Below are positions 1-12,709 of a stretch of 64,000 nucleotides of DNA, piece after piece (within the stretch, counting starts at the first letter, position 1; every line of letters starts with the position of its first letter). The notes beneath the pieces were generated by a model. The model was not told where the DNA came from, did no database searches, and saw nothing but the letters and a program-made list of their open reading frames with translations. The stretch comes from Dentipellis sp. KUC8613 (taxonomy: Eukaryota; Basidiomycota; Agaricomycetes; Russulales; Hericiaceae). The translations under genes and the position numbers were made by a program. The stretch is from NCBI GenBank assembly GCA_002286715.1, contig NSJX01000005.1, positions 1,041,079 through 1,105,078 on the forward strand, given 5' to 3'.

Positions 1-677
1 AAAAAGCGCGAAAAAAAACTGACGGCAGTCCCTAATCCTACGATACCGTCAATGGGTTTGGTGGCGATCGGACCTTGAATTATGCCCAATAGGCCAAATA
101 TATAGCTAGGGACTTGGACCGAACCGATGGCCAGCGTGTCCTGAGCAATGATTCCATTGACTTGCGTTCCGTCGCCATACCTGAAGCCCCACTTATGCTG
201 CGGGCTTACGTTCATCGATGCTGACGTAGCCCTCGACGCAAATTTGTGAGTTCCCTGTTCGTACAGCGTCAAATTTCATTCCGAAGCGCAGTTCAATGCC
301 GACGTACCCGCTGCGGACAAACGTCGGCGTAGACCCAGAAGTCCGACGACCCTGTGTCCATTTGCATGACGAATGGCCCATGGTTGGTGCCCACATTGAC
401 CTGGGACGTGAATGCAAGGTCTTCCCCGAGGCTGCTGAGGGGAATCCTGACGATACCCGGCGCTCGACGCACCAGCGACCTGACGCGATTGATTGAACAA
501 AGGCTTGCAGACTAGGCGGCAAAAAAGAGCTCACGAATTGTGCGTCTGGCCGACCTGATCGACCTGACGTTGATCGAGTCGCGGAGCAGTCGGAACGGCA
601 TCCACGAACTCTGGCGACGACAAGGCAAGAAAAATCGTAGAGAGAAGGATCGTGAAGGAAGAAGAAAAGGGCTGCAT
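1..677 (-). CDS. Pepsin-like (A1) aspartic protease, 5' part, continues past window start
   Basis: Secreted acid protease of the pepsin/polyporopepsin family. Deduced exons (minus strand) are 677-535, 479-308 and 254 to about 24 or beyond the edge; phases join cleanly. The ATG at 677 opens a hydrophobic signal peptide (MQPFSSSFTILL...) of about 30 residues and a short propeptide. Exon 2 holds the first catalytic motif DTGSSDFWV (about residues 92-100). Exon 3 encodes WGFRYGDGT (flap-like region), GIIAQDTLAIG and the stretch GIVGLG. The second catalytic Asp and the C-terminal half lie outside the window. A GTCAGT near base 24 could be the next donor site. The family is secreted and cleaves proteins at acid pH. 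The exon 1-2 join is the least certain part because the propeptide is poorly conserved. Confidence 0.85.
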
Positions 678-2788
678 GATAAGGAGGATAAGCAGTTGAG
701 AGACTCGAAAATGAACGTAAAATGCGGGAGTAGGCGAAAGTGAACGGGAAGGACCAGCCTTGCCTGAATATAGCCCTGAGGCACTCGTACTTATAGCTGC
801 CAGAGCTGCGCAGGAAATATGTCGATATCTCTAGCCTCGATCCTGCAATTCGGCTATCAGTAGCGTGGACATGTCCTACGACCCTGACGGCCGCTTCGGC
901 ATCTATCACGCGCACCTGGAATTTCGAATATCTCAGCATTGACCTCGTGTCCAGGGTAGCTGTACTCACTGCATCTTCAAAGTCGCCCAATTGCAAATAC
1001 GTTGTGCGACCATTTCGCTCGCTGTGCGGTCTCCCTCGGACGAGAACATGACAAACTGCATGAAAAGGTAAGATATGGCGCGCCCAAAAGCCACACGTTT
1101 ACGTAATGTGGCTGTGCAGGCGTGGGAACCCCGCCAATTTGCTCGGGCATGACACCCTTCCTGTGGTTTGGGGGGGAACCGAAGGGGGGGGGGAAGATAG
1201 ATGATCCATAAAAGAGGTGTACTAAGCAAAAGAATGCATGTTGCAGACAGAGAACTCAATAAAATAGTAGCAAAGACATCGGGGACATATGAGAGAGAAT
1301 ATGCTCACCGTGAGGATCGAACTCAGCCACCTTCGTGAAAACAAAAATTCAAACAGGGATGCTTGCCACTAGGCCATCGACATTCATATTGATACCACTC
1401 TTAATGCACTATATTGTGTTTGCTGCGCAGTACCGTGCACACTCACTCTGAGCACGGTGATGCAGCATCGCCGCAGCATGAGTTGCTTCACTTGCTTCGA
1501 CTCCAAAAAATGCCAAAATTGAACAAGGAAAGTCTGCTCTTTATATCCACAGACTCCAATGCTTTCTTGAAGCCGAAATTCCACCTTTATCGTGCTTTCA
1601 AGCATTCTCTGAGCTCGAGGAAGGCACGTGTACTGTCACGTGTGTATTACATAAACATCACATGACCCCGCCAAATGTCCTGAAGTCCAAATGCGAAAAT
1701 TCACCCGAGAGGCCCGGAAGTCGAAAGGAGTCGATTGGGAGACTTCGAAAAAATCGGTTTATAAGTTGCCGGAAAATGCTTCAATCAAGAAATAAATTTC
1801 AGGGGATGCAAGCAAAGACCGTCTCCTATGCATCTCAGAGAGCTTTGTAGTATATCATACTGATGTTGTCGAGCAGTAGCACGTCGACGACGACGACGAA
1901 GTTGGATTACATAAGGGGTGTGGCTTTTGGGCGCGCCATATCTTAGGTGATGTGCGATCGAAAGGGGCTCACTATGTGCAACACCTCGCTACGCATACTT
2001 GTGCAGGGCAAAACAATTTTACTGATCTGAGGCAGATGCGCATCGTGGATTCGTGGACGATCGCGCCGACACCGTCAGGCCCATTGTCTTTGGGCCCACG
2101 GCTCTTCAGTGGTATAGAAAGCTGATACAGCTATCGTTCAGTCCACTATCATTGACTCGCTCTACATCTCAATCGCCAGCATTGGTTCACACTGTGTGCG
2201 AAATGTCACAATGCAGAGAAGAAGAGCACGTACTACGGGTGGTCCTGAGAACTGCTTCCGGGTTCCGGGCCCACAGTGGGTCCTTCTAAAAATTTCGACC
2301 GATGTGAGACCGGGTCCGTGATTGGAATTTTTCGATTAAGTTGATTGACCGATGAGCTGCGGCGAGATGTGGCTCTGTTCGCACACCAGGGCTGAGGGTG
2401 TGCAAGGGAACCGTGTGCTGTATTCCTCAGCATATATGCCAGAAGGCATGCGCATATGCGACAGCGTTGGGACCCTGAGCTGGGACGGTACCGGACCCTG
2501 TCAAAACGGCCCGGCTGACATACCCAATGTTCTAATGGTACCTTTCAGGGTGCACTCACCAATATCCGCCGACCTCCACGGAGTCGGAAATAGTTAGCGT
2601 GGGTATGCTTCCGAGTCGCCATACGATCACTGGTCTCCGCCTGTCGTCCCATAAAGCCTCGAGACGACAAGCCAATATCTTCGCAGCCTGGTGCTCGAAC
2701 ACCCCCTCACTGCAGAAGCCGGTCTTCTTCATTCCCGCATTCGACCTTCGACATTCTATTCCAACCTACAATCCCGATTGCTATCAGC
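678..2788. other. Intergenic region, no gene recognised
   Basis: No ORF here has protein-like composition, conserved motifs or consistent splice structure. It contains a poly-G run near 1186-1192 and a tRNA-like patch around 1305-1380 (minus strand, A-box- and B-box-like words but no acceptor stem). The start of the following small gene is at 2789. Confidence 0.5.
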
Positions 2789-3287
2789 ATGCGCTCCTTC
2801 TCCAATGTCATTGCCCTTGCCGGCCTCCTCGCTGGATATTCCTTCCATGCGGCTGCTGTTCCGTGAGTTCTTCTCCCCCCATTAAAGCAGCCCGTCGACG
2901 TGCTGATGATACAATAGAGTGGTACCAAATGCTGCAGTCCCTGCTGGACACTCATCCGCGCGGGTGGTCTCCTCTGGGGTTCTGGTCCAGCCTTCTCCCA
3001 CAGTGAAGGTGACCACGGGAGCCCCGATAGCTACGTCAGCGGGCGCGGCCTCTCCTCCTGGCGTGACGGTGCACACCATCGCGAACGCAACATTCCCCTT
3101 ACCGGCTGCGACTACCCTAGGCGGCCTGGGACTCGTGAATCCTCCCTCCCCGACGGATCTTAATGCGCAGGAGAGTGCGCAGTTGAATAAACTGTTCCCA
3201 TCGGCGATTGGGACGCTCTCTGTCGCGGGTGCATCTGCAGGCCCGGCGAAGTCTAGCGCGCCGACGGGCGTTATCAGTGCAGTTTAG
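2789..3287 (+). CDS. Small secreted protein of unknown function, 147 aa
   Basis: Exons 2789-2862 and 2918-3287, with a 55-nt GT-AG intron (2863-2917) that keeps frame. The N-terminus MRSFSNVIALAGLLAGYSF followed by HAAAVP is a convincing signal peptide. The mature part is rich in Pro, Ala, Ser, Thr and Val, has no cysteine cluster and ends in GVISAV. I recognise no domain. Size and composition fit the many lineage-specific small secreted proteins of basidiomycetes. The 5' end is well supported because the intron falls right after the signal peptide. Function unknown. Confidence 0.7.
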
Positions 3288-3829
3288 GCCGCTTCTGTTA
3301 ACGGGTAAGAGCTCCCCTTTACAGAGCGCCCGAAATTGGATTGATGATTGCCTTCAGACAGATCACAAGGGTCGGTATCGATTCGTCTTTGTCGACATTG
3401 GTGGGGTGGACGTCGTGAGGTGCTGGTGGAGCGCGGGAGAAAGGAAGATCGTTGCGTTGGTTGTACGGGTTGGAATGAATGGTTTTATCTTTAAAACGGC
3501 TTTATATGCATATGAAGCCTTGACCGACGCGATAAATTGAGGAGAAACCTGGAGGAGAAGATACGCGCAAGGATAAGTAGTAACGATGGCCGTGTTGGTA
3601 CAACTTTGCGTTCCCCGCTCCTACCAAGGCGGCTGACCGCCGCAATCAGATTAAGATGATCTGGCCTAATTGAGGCGACTAACACATATATTAGAGACAG
3701 ACACAGTGATTAGCATCAAAGTATAAACGGGAATACTTACTTCATAGCACCGCCGTTATACATGGATTTCGGTACGCGCAAGCACGCGGGGATAAGGACG
3801 ATCTCGCGTGAATTCTCGAGTAGGGCACG
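3288..3829. other. Intergenic region between convergent genes
   Basis: Holds the 3' flanks of the small secreted protein gene and of the F-box gene. Short ORFs on both strands lack any recognisable motif. Confidence 0.5.
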
Positions 3830-5418
3830 TCATCCCCTCACCGACCTCGACTTGAAGCCGATTACTTTTACAGCCGCCACTAAACCTCTCAGTAGCCTCA
3901 TATCGTCTTGCATTTCTTCCTCTGTCCGTATCCTCGGGATGGAGATAAGGACCAACCTCCTCAGGGCACCGACGTCTCTGTTGCTAAGAGCCTCGACGAG
4001 TACCGTCGACGGGACGTGTATGGCCTTCAGCACCTCCAAATGGTCCATGTCGAGCTCCGAGAACATCGCCGACAGATCGCTTAGAATATTGCTGTCTTCT
4101 CGATAATGCGACTCGAAGACAGCTTTGCGGACGTAAGGAAGAGAGTGAAGGACCTGGTTATCACTGCCTTCGTTGAGGATGTATAGTTTCCCGCCGTTTC
4201 CGCCCGAGGAAAAGAACGAAAGTCTACTTGAGGCGGCACCAAGTCCAGACGATAAGACTCTGAAAACTGCGGTAGACGGAATGGCCAAATTACTGAGTAT
4301 ACCGGGAGCGCAGTCAGTCAGCACTACTCGGCGCAGCTTCGGAAGTGGCACGGGCGCTCCAGGACTGGAGGCAACGTCCAATGGAGCGAGACCAATGTTG
4401 CGCAGCCGCAGAAACTCGAGTTCTGGGCACCCCGCAAACATCTCGCGCAACGACAAGAGGTCCACGCGAATTTGGCAAAGCGGTTCCACGGCCAGCTGAA
4501 CGAGCCTATGGTGCATCGGAAGTGCCAGAGGCACTAACATACCACAGATCTTGAGCACTCGGAGGGAGGGCGTCGTGCAATGTGCTATCGCTGGGTCGAG
4601 ATGAGAGGGACGAAGTTGGAAACGGCGGCTTTGCGTGCGTCTCCGGCGCATCCTGTCCATGACATCGAGCTGTAGGGTGTGTAGTAATGGGAGAGATGGA
4701 GGGAATATGTGCATCAGCTCAGAAGATGCGCCAGCATACATCGAAAGGTTCAATGATTTGATACGTGCTGCATGATCGACTACAGTTGCAAGGACATATG
4801 GTGGAGCTTTGTCGATACGAGACCGTTCACAGTAGTAGATGTCGATGGGCGCGTTCTGCGAGCGCGTGAAGGCGAGTTCGGCATAGCGCATCTGGTCCAT
4901 GTCGATGCGCGTCCATAAATTTGGGTGGGAGAGCGTGACGTGTCGCCAGGTAAGACAGACCATGCTCAGAAGAGCAAGGCGCTTGTTCGCGATCGCTGGC
5001 CGAGCGGCAGCATCGTGAACAATGTAAATGAAGATGGAAGACATAAGTTCAGGCGGAAGTATGCGTATGGGAGCAAGCTCGTTGCGTTGAGTGAGGAGCC
5101 GTAGGATCTGGTTCACTGGAAGATCTCCGGATAAAAACGTGGTGGCGAGCATATGGCGTGCGTCTGGGCCTACCGTAGGGTGCTCAGAGGGTGCAATTTG
5201 AGAGACTGTCGAGTCAATTCGGTAGTCGATGCGCTCCCTGGCACGAGCGCGGGATGCTGCACCATCCCTATGATATTTCGTAGGTGAGTTTGTAGAATCG
5301 GCACGTTGCTCGGGGTGCCGTGTAGTACTGGCGTGTGCCTTTGCTATGAGACATGTGAGACACTTAAAACCTCAGAAGAATCGGCAAGCGTACCTATACT
5401 TGTCGTACTCATGGTCAT
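3830..5418 (-). CDS. F-box protein with leucine-rich C-terminal part, 512 aa
   Basis: Two exons, 5418-5394 and 5343-3830, separated by a 50-nt intron; the short first exon encodes MTMSTTSI and supplies the first base of the next Ala codon. An N-terminal helical stretch (RIDYRIDSTVSQIA ... RLLTQRNELAPI) leads into the F-box ILPPELMSSIFIYIV and CLTWRHVTLSHPNLWTRI (about residues 103-165), a layout very common in Agaricomycete F-box families. The rest has degenerate leucine-rich spacing (LRVLKICG, LEFLRLRNIG, LRRVVLTDC, LRRLVLISIP). F-box proteins bind Skp1 and recruit substrates to SCF ubiquitin ligases; the target is unknown. The stop is the TAG/TGA-proximal end at 3830 and the second exon is uninterrupted. 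Confidence 0.85.
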
Positions 5419-6714
5419 GGTGTGAGACTGTGAATTCGCAGATATCGTGATCAAGTAGCATCAAGTACTTGCGCGGATCTAGACGCCCAAAGTTGGGTCG
5501 CTGTTACGCATGTTCTTACCAATTACGGACAAGAATCCGGACATTATAAAGGCACGTGGTGTATTTTGTATCTAATTTGGCCTCTTTGAGTACAGATATT
5601 GAGCAGCTTTCCCTCTGACTCTCTGAGCCTGACGACGAAGGCAGATTCAGATAACTTGTAGGAAACGCGACATAACTGGTGTTGAAGCATATTCTCGCAT
5701 ATTGTTTCAAGCACTCTGAAGATGTCTTCAATCGATCTCCGAGGTGCATGCAACATCAAAGCGTCCAGGAAACGCGAGTTGAAGACCTCTGGAGAGAGAC
5801 TCGGAGCATATTACGGACATTGTGTCGTGGTCATCAAATGTACGTTCAGCGTCTTTGACTCTGTACACGAGCTCAACCTCATGAAAACATTAATCCTCTT
5901 TGGCTCTCCCTCTCGGCGCTTCCCTCCGGCGTTGACAATCAAGCGTGAATGGTCCCGTTATCTGAAGAGTGAACGCGGTGTATGTTCCGTTAGCGCTATG
6001 GTGTACGTGCAGGCTAATCATAGTATAGGCTCTTCTTCGGAAGAGAACATTCCTTTGCAAACAGTTTGACTGCCGCCATATTTTCCGAGCATTTGGTACT
6101 CGCATGTGTGATGATGCAGCCGCTTGTCACTGTCTCCTTTTGACGGTCCCACCTTGCTAAGCATTGACCAAGATTGAAGTAACTCTTTGCCGTGCTCTAT
6201 ATTTGTTCAGGTACCTTTCTGTGCAGCGTCGTCTATAGAGCGGACCAACTAATGTGGGTTTCATAGGCCGATTGTCAAGGAAGCTCACGCTTCGCAGCGA
6301 TATCGGCCGACTTCAAGAGGGCGTCTCCATTCTGTAGCTGCGCAGGGCGCGTGCCTCATATCCACCCGATGTCCGGTATCCTTCGCGGATCATGGCAAGA
6401 AGCCGCCAAAGACAAGGGGACCACCGCAGAGTAGGACGCTGCTTACGCAGTGTTCGCTGACTGCCTGATGGTGTTTGTCCTAAGCTCGAGTGTTATCTGA
6501 TAAGATAACGTGAGCGGATCGCCTTCGACATCCGAATATTGCGCTGATGTAGCTATCCCATTCGCTCTTGCGGCCGTGAACTCGAATGGGCGGTACCTTC
6601 TATTGACGTCTTGCCAGTAATAGAATGTGATGTCGGGAACAGCGGACTCAAGCCTCAAGTTCGAAACCACATCTCCACAAACGCTGGGTCCTTCCTGGCA
6701 CGGCGCGGACGGCC
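5419..6714. other. Intergenic region upstream of FMO1, no gene recognised
   Basis: Contains the promoters of the divergent F-box gene (left) and FMO1 (right). A 115-codon ORF at 5722-6069 has no motif and no supporting splice sites; I do not call it. Confidence 0.5.
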
Positions 6715-6722
6715 TATATAAG
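6715..6722 (+). promoter_or_regulatory. TATA box of FMO1
   Basis: TATATAAG, 71 bp before the ATG at 6786. All four FMO paralogues carry a clear TATA box 63-86 bp before their start codon, which makes a chance match unlikely. Confidence 0.65.
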
Positions 6723-6785
6723 AAGCTGTCGATGTCTGCTTTCGACAATCCACTCGGATACCTTCTCCATATCGTCAGTTGAATC

Positions 6786-8959
6786 ATGTCTCCTCCTAAC
6801 GTCGATGTCCTAGTTGTACGTGCTTCTTCACTCCAATCTTCGCCCTCTCATGCCTTCTGCCCTGCTCTAGGTTGGTGCAGGCCCAACTGGTCTAGTGGCC
6901 GCCTTGACCCTCGCGCAGAACGGGATCCCCGTTCGTATCATCGAGAGGCTGCCAGAGCATCTCGTCGGCCAGCGCGGCGCTGGTATCATGGTTGGCGATT
7001 CCCATCACGCACTTTGTCGCCAAATTTTCATCATCCTTTATCTTAGCCACGGGTCCTCGAAGTCTATTATTTCCTTGGAATTCAAGACGATATCAAAAAG
7101 ATAGGTTATGTCACGCCGTTCTTCAAGGATTGGAAGGATGGAAAACCTACGAAGACGTACCCGATGACACCGATCTTGGAGTCAACGCCCACGAATCCAG
7201 AGGTGCGCGGATCGCCCTTTCGCCTAGAGGCAAGAAAGCTGACGAATTCCAGCGTCGCACTTGGATCTTGGGACAAGATGCGCAGTGCAGCATCCTTCGC
7301 GGGCATCTGAAGTCGTACGGTGTTGAGGTTGAATTAGCGACAGAGCTTCGTCGCCTTGACCAAGACGATGGCTGTGTCACAGCCGTTGTTGCTCAGACTC
7401 GGAACGGAGAAGAGACCGAATCAATCATTACGGCCAAATATCTGGTGGGTGCAGATGGTGCCAAAGGTGCGTTGACGCCGGCGTATGTAACATAAGGGAC
7501 TCACTTGAAGACATTGTAGGCGTGGTTCGCAAGCTCTCGAACTTGCATTTCCTTGGAGAAACGCGCGACGCCGCTCGTATGTTGATCGCAGAAGCGAAGG
7601 CATCCGGAATTGATCCAAACGTGCGTAGATTGCGCCTCAATTATGTTTCTGATGAGTAAAACTTAGGAGCTTGTAGTATTGGCATAAATTCGGCGAAGCC
7701 CCCAATGACGTGTCCGTGCCACCCGTTTAGAATGCTCTCCGGTGCTCATATACTACTCTATACAGCTGCTTGCTCTCTCCGACTCACCGCTCTTCGACGG
7801 AAGGCATCTACGGCCTAATCATGTATGGACCCAACGTCATTTTCAGCAAGGCCCTCGAAGACCATGACTATGTTCGGCAGAAAGTATACGACATGACGAA
7901 GATTGCCGAGCTCAACATCGGGGAGTTCGAGAACGTCTCGGACTATCGGTTTGTCTTTGACCCTCTTGGATTGTCGTTCTCGATGACTGACCTCATTTGT
8001 ATCAGCCCGAACATTCGTGTGGCTTCCGGCTTTAGAAATGGCCGACTTTTCGTGGCTGGAGGTTGGCTACCTTCGAATGTATTCTTTTGTATATTGATTC
8101 AAACCTAAATTCTAGATGCAGCGCACGTCCACAGCTTCACAGGCGGCCAAGGGCTGAACTCTGGCGTCATGGATTCGGTACGCATCATCGCATTCTCCAC
8201 ACGTCTATTCTTACCATTATCCCGCAGTTCAACCTGGGCTGGAAACTCGCGCTTGTCTGCAAAGGCCTCGCCACGCCAGTTCTCCTTGACAGCTATAACA
8301 CCGAACGGCTTCCCGTCATCAAGGAGATGCTACAGCGGACGACCGTCCTCCTCAATCGTACTATCGCCTCCGACAACGGCCGGTACGTGACTGTGCAGCC
8401 CAAGGACTCGGAATCACCCTGGCAGCGCCCGATATGGCTCAACCAGCTCGGCGTGCACTATCGCTGGAGCCCACTCGTTGTCGACGAAGCTGTCGACGAG
8501 CTCGAGGAAAGGGACAAAGGCAAGGCCGAGGAGCTCGTCGCGAGCACCTATATGGTCGAAGAGGGCGGAAGGCTCCATGCCGGCGATCGTGCCCCGGATG
8601 TGCCTGGGCTCGTAGATCTGAAGACGGGCAGCGTAATGAGGCTGTTCGATGTCTTCGGTCCGGATCACCACACCATGCTCGTGTTCACAGATGGAGAGAC
8701 AGCGTCTGTTCTTAGAGCACTGGCGCGCCTCCCTCCTGGCCTCATCCTCACCGTCGTGATTTGCTCACGAGATGCACACATCTCAGATGCACCGATGATC
8801 GGCGCGGATATCGTGGTGCAAGACAAGGAAGGACACGCCTTTCCCGTGTATCCGACACGCATTGCGGTTGTGCGACCGGATGGTGTGATTGGCGCGCTTG
8901 TGAGCGGGTCCGAGGGTGTTGAGAAGTATTTTTCAGGTGTGTTAGCAGCAGCGTTGTGA
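6786..8959 (+). CDS. FAD-dependent monooxygenase FMO1 (phenol hydroxylase-like), 562 aa
   Basis: Ten exons: 6786-6815, 6871-6990, 7047-7202, 7253-7466, 7520-7620, 7677-7711, 7766-7948, 8006-8061, 8116-8177, 8228-8959. The protein is a group A flavin hydroxylase (FAD_binding_3 type) with a C-terminal thioredoxin-like dimerisation domain. Visible motifs: the Rossmann motif VGAGPTGLVAALTLA (residues 11-25), the DG motif VGADGAK (about 167-173), the GD motif GDAAHVHSFTGGQGLN (about 298-313), and HAGDRAPD opening the C-terminal domain (about 436-443). Such enzymes use NADPH and O2 to hydroxylate phenolic rings; the substrate is unknown. It diverges most from its paralogues: exon 5 has AEAKASGIDPN where the others have a GD(A/V)EVxGVDQ-like stretch, and exon 7 starts CLLSPTHR instead of the usual LRPTxR. 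First of three tandem copies. Confidence 0.9.
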
Positions 8960-9550
8960 AATTTGGTATCGGGTCGCTGTCGTTATAGTCAATGGATCGT
9001 GGTGTGTACACACGTAGATGCTTGTGTGGCCCGGATGGATCGTGAACTTTGAACTTGTATAAAATGTGCCTGTCCAGTCTCTCGGCTCGGGGTAAGATCA
9101 TTCGGCCTTAGCGGACGACGGCATTTACCGAAACTCCGACGTTCAACTTTACGTCCGAGCCCTTCCTGAACACGAACACGACAACGGTCCATGCCCCACC
9201 ACCCTGCCAGTATGTACAGTCCTCAAATTCACTACTCTTGTTCAAGTTTCCCCTTCAAAACCTTTTGTTCGTATCGCAGGAGACGCAGTCCGCGTATCAC
9301 AAAGGTGACATATGATTGCAATCGATGACACAAACAGATTACGTATCGGGTGCAACGGGCCCGTTGCCTAATGTCGTGGTGTAGTGGACCCGGGTACCCG
9401 ATGGAAATGACCTGGAAGCACTCTGCTGCATCCATATCGACGCATTTCCAGTTCTTGCGCACCCTGTAGTGTGGCAGACTCACGCGTCGTCCACCATCGT
9501 CGCTTCCTAGAATGGGAATAACCAAGGTACGCACGCACAAATCCTCCACG
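8960..9550. other. Intergenic region between FMO1 and FMO2
   Basis: The 3' flank of FMO1 and the promoter of FMO2. ORFs on the minus strand are shadows without motifs. Confidence 0.5.
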
Positions 9551-9558
9551 TATAAATA
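9551..9558 (+). promoter_or_regulatory. TATA box of FMO2
   Basis: TATAAATA, 63 bp before the ATG at 9614. Confidence 0.65.
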
Positions 9559-9613
9559 GGCCCTTGTTTATTGCGCCGTTCAGCCATGACAACTCCTGAA
9601 CACATCTTTATCC

Positions 9614-11782
9614 ATGAGTTCTAATGTCGATGTCCTCGTTGTATGTATTCTCTTCGCCGTCTGCCCATATCTCCTCATGCGTTCGTTTTGTAGGTTGGCG
9701 CTGGCCCGACCGGTCTAGTAGCAGCCTTGTCCCTCGCAAAGAACGGCGTTCATGTACGCGTTATTGAGAAATTGCCGAAACATCCCATGGGACAACGCGG
9801 AGCTAACATTTTGGTATGTTGATGTGCTCCTAATTTCATAGGCCAATGCGTAAATTTGACTTCACTACTACACCGTCCCAGCCGCGAACGCTCGAAGTCT
9901 ACCATTTTCTCGGCGTACTAGCAGATATCAAAAAAGCCGGCACCTACAAGTCGGACCTGAAGGAATGGAAGGATGGGAAACCCGTCAAGACCTACTCGGG
10001 CATGACTGGCTTGGATCCCACGCCGAGCTTTCCGGAAGTAGGTCGATTGATCATCGTGAGGCTTTCCTTAACTGACCCGTCGAAGCGCTCTGTATGTCTC
10101 TTGGGACAAGACGCCACATGTGGCATTCTTCGTGAACATCTGAAGTCATATGGCATTGAGGTCGAGCTCGCGACGGAGCTGGTCCGCCTTGAACAAGACG
10201 AAGGCTCGGCGACTGCCTCCGTAGTAATACATCGGGCCGTTAAGGAAAGCGAGGAGACCATCACAGTCAAGTACGTGGTAGGCGCAGATGGTGCGAGAGG
10301 TACGCATTCGTTTCATGAATAAAACAGTTTCTGTTCACCATCAAAATTTTGGGCAGGCGTGGTTCGCAAACTCCTGGGCTTATCCTTTCTCGGAGAGACC
10401 CGGAGCACCATCAACATGATCACTGGCGATGCTGAAATGTATGGCGTCGACCAAGACGTCTGTGCACATTTTCCTTATGCCTGTTTTTGAAGACTGAGGC
10501 CCTCGCTTCTTCTAGTATATCCACAAGTTCGACGGTATGCCAAATGGCATGTTCGTACTATCCCTTGCGAGTCCTGGCAGCATGGTAGCTCACTCGTCTT
10601 ATTTATACCATGCAGTGTTACACTTCGCCCGACGGACCGCTCTGCGAAAGAAAATATCTACTTTTATTCCGCCTTCGGACCGAAATTCGACCACAATAGG
10701 GCTCTCGAAGATCATGAGTACCTTCGCCAGTTCGTGTACGATACCACGAAGCTTCCCGAGCTGAAAATCGGGAAAATTGAGACCATTGCGAATTATCGGT
10801 TCGTCTTCCCTTCCGTCGTGTAGGTCGCCGGATCGACTGATCGATCCATGCCTACAGACCGAATATCCGCGTCGTCAATCGCTTCAACAAAGGAAGAGTA
10901 TTCGTCGCTGGAGGTACGGTGTTCCTTATGTCGTACCACCTCTTTTGTTGGCTCAGCCATACACAGATGCGGCACATGTCCACAGCCCGACAGGTGGACA
11001 GGGTATGAATTCTAGTGTCATGGATGCCGTACGTCATCCCTCGCATCTTTCGTTTCGACCTTGTTAACATCGTGCCTCAGTTTAATCTCGGCTGGAAACT
11101 TGCTCTCGCTTCGGAGGGCCTTGCGAACCCTGAACTTCTTGACAGCTACAATGCCGAGCGCCTCCCCGTCGTTAAGGAGATGCTTGAGCGAACAACTACC
11201 CTCCTGAACCGTGCCATCTCCTCAGGCGACGGCCAGCCCTCTTCCGGAAAGAAGTCAGAGCCACCCTCACCCTGGTCGCGCCCGCACGAGCTCAACCAAC
11301 TGGGCGTCAACTATCGCTGGAGCCCCATCGTTGTCGACGAACTTAACGCGAAAGATCAGGGAAAGGTGGAAGAGCCGCCCGCAAGCGCCTACATCGCAAG
11401 TGGACGGTTGCACGCTGGCGACCGTGCTCCGGACGCGCCGGGACTCGTGGACCTGAAGACAGGTGGTGTGAGGCGGCTGTTCGACATCTTCGGCCCAGAC
11501 CACCACACCGTACTCGTCTTCACCGACGGTGACGCAGCCTTGGCTCTGTGTCCCGTGGCACGCTTCCCTGCAGGCCTCATCCGCACTATTGCGATTCGGT
11601 CGCAGAGCGCGTCTCCCGCAGAAGCGGTGGCGGACGTGGACATATTACTGCAGGATAAGGAGGGCCATGCGCATCTCGCGTACCCTACGCCTGTTGCAAT
11701 CATACGGCCGGACGGCGTCGTAGGTGCACTTGTGGACGGCACCGAGGGCGTGAAGAAGTACTTTGCGGGTGTGTTTGTCTGA
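9614..11782 (+). CDS. FAD-dependent monooxygenase FMO2 (phenol hydroxylase-like), 551 aa
   Basis: Ten exons: 9614-9640, 9694-9813, 9882-10037, 10086-10299, 10357-10457, 10516-10550, 10616-10798, 10858-10913, 10967-11028, 11081-11782. Exons 2-9 have exactly the lengths found in FMO1 (120, 156, 214, 101, 35, 183, 56 and 62 nt). Motifs: VGAGPTGLVAALSLA, VGADGAR in the DG position, GDAAHVHSPTGGQGMN, and HAGDRAPD. Expected role: flavin-dependent hydroxylation of an aromatic substrate in the cytosol. Peculiarities: the segment usually reading RGAGIM is RGANIL, and the linker before HAGDRAPD is shorter than in the paralogues, explaining most of the 11-residue difference. The frame stays open across all junctions, so it looks functional. 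Confidence 0.9.
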
Positions 11783-12639
11783 TGACAGTGCGCAGTCGCC
11801 GGTTCGACAAATGTCAATTGTAGATGCAACGCCTGGATTCTAAGTGCTAATTAGTAGCTGATGGCGACTGAACTTTTTTTTTCCTGAGCTTGATTGTGTT
11901 TCATATCGGCTTAGATGACCCCCGCAGTTGAATGACGGCTTCCTGTCGCGACAAGTCGTCCCAAACTTCGACCCTTCCAGCGTGGTTCAGTAAATCAAAT
12001 AACTTTCGCTTCACTGAAGCACTAGCTTCGTCCGCATATACTGTCGTTTGCATAATCATACGAGATAGACCTTCATATGTTATTCTAAAATTTCACTTCT
12101 TGAGATACCGCCAGACGCGCCGGCACCGTCGTTGCATTGGATCATCAAACGCTTCCACCGCAGCATTCACCTTATTGCCCATCCAGTATCTCCTGACGTG
12201 CTCTTTCTCAAACTTGCTTCTATATTGCACTGCGATAGGCTTTAGCATGGTATGACTCCATCCATCGGGCTAGACATACCGGAGCCGCATATGACGATGA
12301 TGGTGAGATAAATTTAGCATTGTCTGTTCGTTCTACAACCAACTGTCCTCAATCAGATACGTGTCACTCTGAATCAAGCCAACAGCTTACAATGCCCGAG
12401 TCGTCGATGCCCGAGGCGTCAATATTCAATCACAATTCCACCTCCGTCCCGAGCTTATCATACGTACAAGTTCTTACCGCCTGGTATGGCGACTTGATAA
12501 GCCACTCTTATTGCTGATGCATCGTCAATCACTGAGGGTGCTACGTGAAATGCGCGCGAAGTAAGTTCACGTGAAAAAGCATATGCACAAACGCCAGAGT
12601 CTTTGGCCCAAGGCGCTATGTTCAGAGTGTCATGACACA
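11783..12639. other. Intergenic region between FMO2 and FMO3
   Basis: About 0.86 kb without a recognisable gene. It includes the downstream flank of FMO2 (a T-rich run near 11874-11882) and the FMO3 promoter. Confidence 0.5.
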
Positions 12640-12647
12640 TATAAAAG
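12640..12647 (+). promoter_or_regulatory. TATA box of FMO3
   Basis: TATAAAAG, 70 bp before the ATG at 12710. Confidence 0.65.
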
Positions 12648-12709
12648 GCTGCTCGTTATCTCGTCTGGAGATCCTCACCGATACATTTTTCTAGCGCACT
12701 ACCCCTGCC

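Noticed and set aside
193..996. 267-codon minus ORF overlapping the aspartic protease
   Set aside because: Wrong frame through two introns; the protease motifs lie in the spliced model instead.
1305..1380. tRNA-like patch on the minus strand (GGCCTAGTGGC and GAGTTCGATCC words)
   Set aside because: The 5' and 3' segments cannot form an acceptor stem and the anticodon arm does not fold; at best a tRNA relic.
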